Origin: Cymbidium sinense
Taxonomy: Eukaryota > Streptophyta > Magnoliopsida > Asparagales > Orchidaceae
Direction of reading: 5' to 3'
Assembly (NCBI GenBank): GCA_021442155.1
Contig: CM038221.1
Coordinates: 24,179,906 to 24,243,905, forward strand
Length of the DNA: 64,000 nt
Position numbers and translations under genes: made by a program. Below the pieces are notes generated by a model. It saw only the letters and a list, made by a program, of their open reading frames with translations. It had not been told where the DNA came from and did no database searches. This document shows positions 60,311 to 64,000 of this stretch, piece after piece (within the stretch, counting starts at the first letter, position 1; the number at the start of each line of letters is the position of its first letter).

Positions 60311-61500
60311 TATTGTTACAATTATGCTATTCTCCATTACGGTGCATGGGATTATTTTCTTATACATCTAGAAATGCATAATTAATTGTGGGATCCGAAA
60401 ATTGCCACATCTTTCGATAAGGAAAAAAAATTGTTTAAGTGTTGATAATTTGAAAGATGAATAGTAGATAAGACACTACAGAGATTTCGTTCTCATTTGG
60501 TGAGAACTTTTATATATCTGGATTGAGGGTTTTCTATAGCGCTATAGTTAATTACTCCCATCTTGAGAAGCACTTTCGATTAAAATTTAATCGATAATCG
60601 TTAAGAGCGAGTATATAATTGCATGAGTGGAGTTTAGAACTTATGAAATTTATTATTTTAACTTAAAACTTTTGTGGGGAGCGATGGCCCGTCAAGATCC
60701 CATGGTTCCGTCATCCGGTCATGTCGCGATCCACAGTCGCAGGAGGTAGTCGACCACGGGAAGGATCCTGTCAACACGTAGATTCACGTCGTAGGTGTCC
60801 TTGTAGACTGGGGTGGAGTTCTGGGACAAATATAAGTCGGCCTTAGCTAACATAGGGCTTTTTTGCATCATTACATTTCAGAAAAGCAGTTAAGAACATC
60901 ACTGCGTAGTAAAATAATTTAGTGTGCCATATCGCGTGCACCAGGTCGAGGGCTCAGTCATAATGCCATTTATGTGTCTTAACCACGCTGAAGACCAGGG
61001 ACCGCCATCGCTTCGACTTTAGGAATATTTGAGTGTGAAGTAATTATGTATTTAATTTGGCGATTTTCTTTGTGAGAAAGTTTTCTTAATTTGTCACACG
61101 AAGACATTGCGGAGGGGTGAATTGATTTTATTTATTTTTTTTAGTTTTAATTTAAATAATTCATTTCATTTTTTTTTATTTATATTTTTGTATTTTCTTT
61201 GAATTTTGATCATTTTATGATTGATTTTTAGATTTGAATATATATGATCATTTATCGAAATCTTAATTATAATTACATACCGATCGTAGAGTATATCGAT
61301 TGATAGGCGCTACTACTGTCCGATTTTACGAGGATGGTCGAATTATCATCTGAAAGTATAATCCTTCAAAATCTAGTTTGAGCATAGAGGATCGGGTTTG
61401 GGACTTTTCTTCTTGAGGGTTTGAAGAAATTTATGTCGGTTGATTCACATCTTGTATTATATGGAGAATTAAAACTTCTTAGATATTATTTAATTCTTAT
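60310..61500. other. Unassigned repeat-like region rich in short palindromes
   Basis: It contains perfect short inverted repeats such as GTTCTCATTTGGTGAGAAC (about 60491-60509) and CTATAGCGCTATAG. A GC-richer block lies at 60670-61020. It has no coding region and may be the left part of the same LTR-like unit that continues to 62.8 kb. Confidence 0.4.
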
Positions 61501-61511
61501 AACATCAAATT

Positions 61512-62130
61512 TTTAGGTTTTGTTAACGGGACACGGTCAGAAGACCGGCAGGGATTATGTAGTATCACGTTCTTTTATATTTGACTTAGTAATTACTCCC
61601 GTCGTATGAATATCGTTTTTTGAAAATTGTATGGCATTAAGATGTCCCAATGTTGAAGTTTGATGTCAATTTTGATTTTGAGTTTTGTTAACGGGACCCA
61701 TCAGAAGACAGCAAAGCGTAGCATTTGTTCTTTTGTTTTATACTAACACGTGTCTATTGTTTGAAACTTGACATGTCTGATGTCTGTTCTTTTAAAATGT
61801 TGTATGGACATTGAATGTAGTTGAAATATATGTTGATTCTGGCTTAGATTTTAATATGACATTTTAGGTTTTGTTAACGGGACGGTCAGAAACCGGGATT
61901 ATGTAGTATCATTCTTTATTTTATCTACTTTGCATTATGCAATGTTTGAATTCATCATGAGTATCTTTCTTTTAAAATGTTGTATGGACGTTGAATGTCG
62001 TTGAAATATAAGTCTGATTTAGTTTGGATTTCAATATGACATTTTGGGTTTTGTTAACGGGACGGTCAGAAAGCCGAGCAGGGAAGATATAACATCATTC
62101 TTTATTTTTATCTAACTTGCACGTGTCGCA
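61512..62130. repeat. About 180-bp tandem repeat, 4 copies
   Basis: The core GTTTTGTTAACGGGACGGTCAGAA recurs starting near 61516, 61684, 61869 and 62048 (spacings about 168-186). It is followed each time by a CATTCTTTATTTTATCTAC-like segment. CGGTC...GACCG in the first copy is an inverted repeat. The length is satellite-like, but only four copies are visible. Confidence 0.82.
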
Positions 62131-62154
62131 TGTACAAAATCAATGAGCGTAAAG

Positions 62155-62345
62155 GGGTAAAATAATTAATTTAGAAGTATGTTCGTAAGTAAGGTAATGG
62201 ACAAAATGGGCTTAGGATTTGATTTAAAATTTAATATAACTTTATGTTCAAATCGGCCGTAAAAAATGAAAATAATTGATTTAGAGGCGTATGATCGTAA
62301 GTAAAGTAATGCTAAAATGGGAAACTGATTTGATTTAGAGGTAAT
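62155..62345. repeat. About 111-bp tandem duplication
   Basis: TAATTAATTTAGAAGTATG, TCGTAAGTAAGGTAATG and GATTTGATTTA at 62157-62223 recur at 62268-62337 with small changes. Confidence 0.7.
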
Positions 62346-62639
62346 AAGCCTCTCTTTATCATAAATCGGCAATTATAAATGGGGCTATATGACCATATAC
62401 CATACCATTTATTTCTCTTGAAAAGGGAAGGAATAAAAAAATATGAGTATTGTCATATTTCATTTAAAAGATGGATTAATTAAAATCCACCTCCTCACAT
62501 GCAAGCTCATGGCAAGTGGGGACACAAACTCATTAAATTTATTAAAGAGGAAAAGACTTTTTCCTTTCAAAGAAAGGATAAGGACAGGCATGCCACATGT
62601 CCACGCATGCAAACACGACAAGCAAGATCACCTTAGATA

Positions 62640-62830
62640 GCTCATTTAATTTAATGACAAGGCCATACGTCGATTCTATAAGAGTAGATGGCAAAAGGAA
62701 AGGGCCAAGAAAGCCTATAAATAGGAGGGTTTCCTTTACAGACTTACATTTTCTACTCTCCTCTTCTCCCTTAAGCCACAAGTTTAAGTTCTTTCAACCT
62801 CAAGGAGGATTGGTGTGCACATACTTGTGA
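62640..62830 (+). promoter_or_regulatory. Strong TATA-type promoter and leader
   Basis: TATAAATA (62716-62723) in a GC-flanked context is followed about 30 bp later by a pyrimidine-rich leader (CTACTCTCCTCTTCTCCC). CTTGTGAGTTTC near 62825 could be a 5' splice site. It may belong to an LTR or to a gene continuing beyond the window; no ORF follows. Confidence 0.5.
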
Positions 62831-63064
62831 GTTTCTTTTCTAACTCAACAATTTTTTTTATCTTCTTGATATATGTCAAGTTATATGATATTTAGTTTAT
62901 CTCATATGTATTTTGCTTCAAGTTTCACTATATCCTGTATGTAAATCATGAATGACAAGAAAGTAGAGGAGGTATGAGTATTCATATATAACCCAAAGAA
63001 GACTTTAAGCCAACATGTGAACCCAAGCATTTCATCCTTTCTTTTCTATCTTTTTTTTTTAAGA

Positions 63065-64000
63065 ATTTACAGCCTCCGCCATCCCCAATGGCTACTTGCT
63101 TCCCCACCACGCCAAGAGTGTATGGTGAATGCGAGACCACGAATTTATTTCCACCACGCCAAGGGCGTGGGTTGACAAAGACAAGATTTCACGCCGGAAC
63201 AACGTGAGCAAGTACTTATCACGATTTCCCGACGGAACAATGGAACGCACTTATAAAGATAGGCAATAAATTTGCATTCACATGTATATGAAATTAAAGT
63301 ATAAGCATTTATATGACATTTCAACTTTTTTATTTTGAAAATTTCGGCACTCCCGGCCATCCCCACATACATTCTGCTGTTCTTCCACCACGCCAAGAAA
63401 GGCGTGTATGGTGGTCGTGAGACACCGCGAATTTATTTACCCACCACGCCAAGAAAGGCGCATGGGTCTGACAAAGACAAGATTTCTTCGCCGGAACAAC
63501 GAGCAAGTACTTATAAGATCGATTTCGCCACGCCGGAACAACGCAACTTTATCATGGGTTTCCGCCGATTGGAACAATGTGAACGGTACTTATAAAGAGA
63601 GCAAAATAATCAAAATTTACAGCCTCCCGGCTCTTCCCCAAAAGTGGGGGTTGGGAGAGCTGCGCCACCATGTCGAAAGACATGTATAGTATGTGAGAGA
63701 CCGCTAGAAATTTTGATAAGATATATTTCCCTACCATGTTGGAGAACATGGACTTATATCATAAATTTAAAGCTCATTTCATATAAATAAAAGGAAAGTC
63801 ACTGCGATAAACATTGACAGAGCATCGAATTTACAACAGCCTCCGGCTTTTCCCCACAAGTGGGGTTGCCATGAGACTGCACCACCATGTCAAGAAAGAC
63901 ATGTATAGTGTATGTCATGAGACACCACAAATTTTGATAAGATATTTCCTACCACGGAGAACATGGTACTTATATCATAAATTTAAAGTTCTCATCAGAT
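63065..64000. repeat. Hairpin-rich tandem array H4 (about 215-275 bp units, runs off the edge)
   Basis: Four units start near 63065, 63338, 63613 and 63828 with ACAGCCTCCGGCT-like words. Each carries two or three hairpins. One pairs CACGCC with GGCGTG in unit 2 (63889-equivalents are CATGTC with GACATG in unit 4, 63886-63903). Another is CCATGTT/AACATGG (63734-63751), and a third CCCCACAAGTGGGG (63852-63865). Open frames through units 1-3 are repeat-derived. Confidence 0.82.

Noticed and set aside
62443..62830. Protein-coding gene starting at 62.4 kb
   Set aside because: Short overlapping frames on both strands span the promoter itself; only the TATA box and leader are supported.

Overview
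The window is plant nuclear DNA, AT-rich and retrotransposon-rich. It carries parts of two recognisable host genes, both on the minus strand and both with GT..AG introns. The rest is transposable-element (TE) debris: a hAT relic, a complete Tat-lineage Ty3/gypsy element, at least six copies of one RTE-type LINE, a second RTE family, MULE and Tourist-like MITEs, and several tandem arrays. The plant group cannot be fixed from the sequence.

Layout. 1-6 kb: decayed hAT transposon, two MULE-type MITEs with 9-bp target duplications, a reverse gypsy fragment and a second hAT scrap. 6.1-24.5 kb: a complete six-exon gene (1838 codons) for an ePHD plus tandem AAA-ATPase protein, orthologous in my judgement to Arabidopsis At3g15120 (BRP1, partner of the bromodomain ATPase BRAT1). 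Introns 3 and 4 are swollen to about 7.1 and 4.7 kb by LINEs and hairpin arrays. 24.5-25.0 kb: its promoter. 25.0-35.6 kb: a Tat-lineage LTR retrotransposon bounded by the 5-bp duplication ATTTT, with gag-pol on the plus strand and an antisense additional ORF with its own TATA box. 35.6-41.8 kb: MITEs and a reverse-transcriptase scrap. 41.86-42.56 kb: the three 3' exons of an MMS21/NSE2 SUMO ligase gene. 43-51 kb: a nest in which one RTE family is interrupted by a full-length RTE of another family, itself interrupted by a hairpin array. 51-54 kb: unassigned. 54-60.3 kb: an LTR-element derivative with a large hairpin array, then another RTE. 60.3-64 kb: a ~180-bp tandem repeat, a TATA-type promoter and another hairpin-rich array running off the right edge.

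The most unusual signal is a set of tandem arrays whose units each hold a short inverted repeat. The arms differ from unit to unit but mostly keep pairing (for example GTTCGC/GCGAAC, GTCTGC/GCAGAC and GTTTGC/GCAAAC in one array; CACGCC/GGCGTG and CATGTC/GACATG in another). At least three unrelated arrays show it, so it is a recurrent pattern of hairpin-preserving evolution rather than one repeat family.

The two host genes do not form a pathway together. BRP1 is a chromatin anti-silencing factor and MMS21 is the SUMO ligase of the SMC5/6 complex. Coordinates of splice sites were checked for frame continuity. All family assignments rest on recognised protein motifs; no database search was possible.
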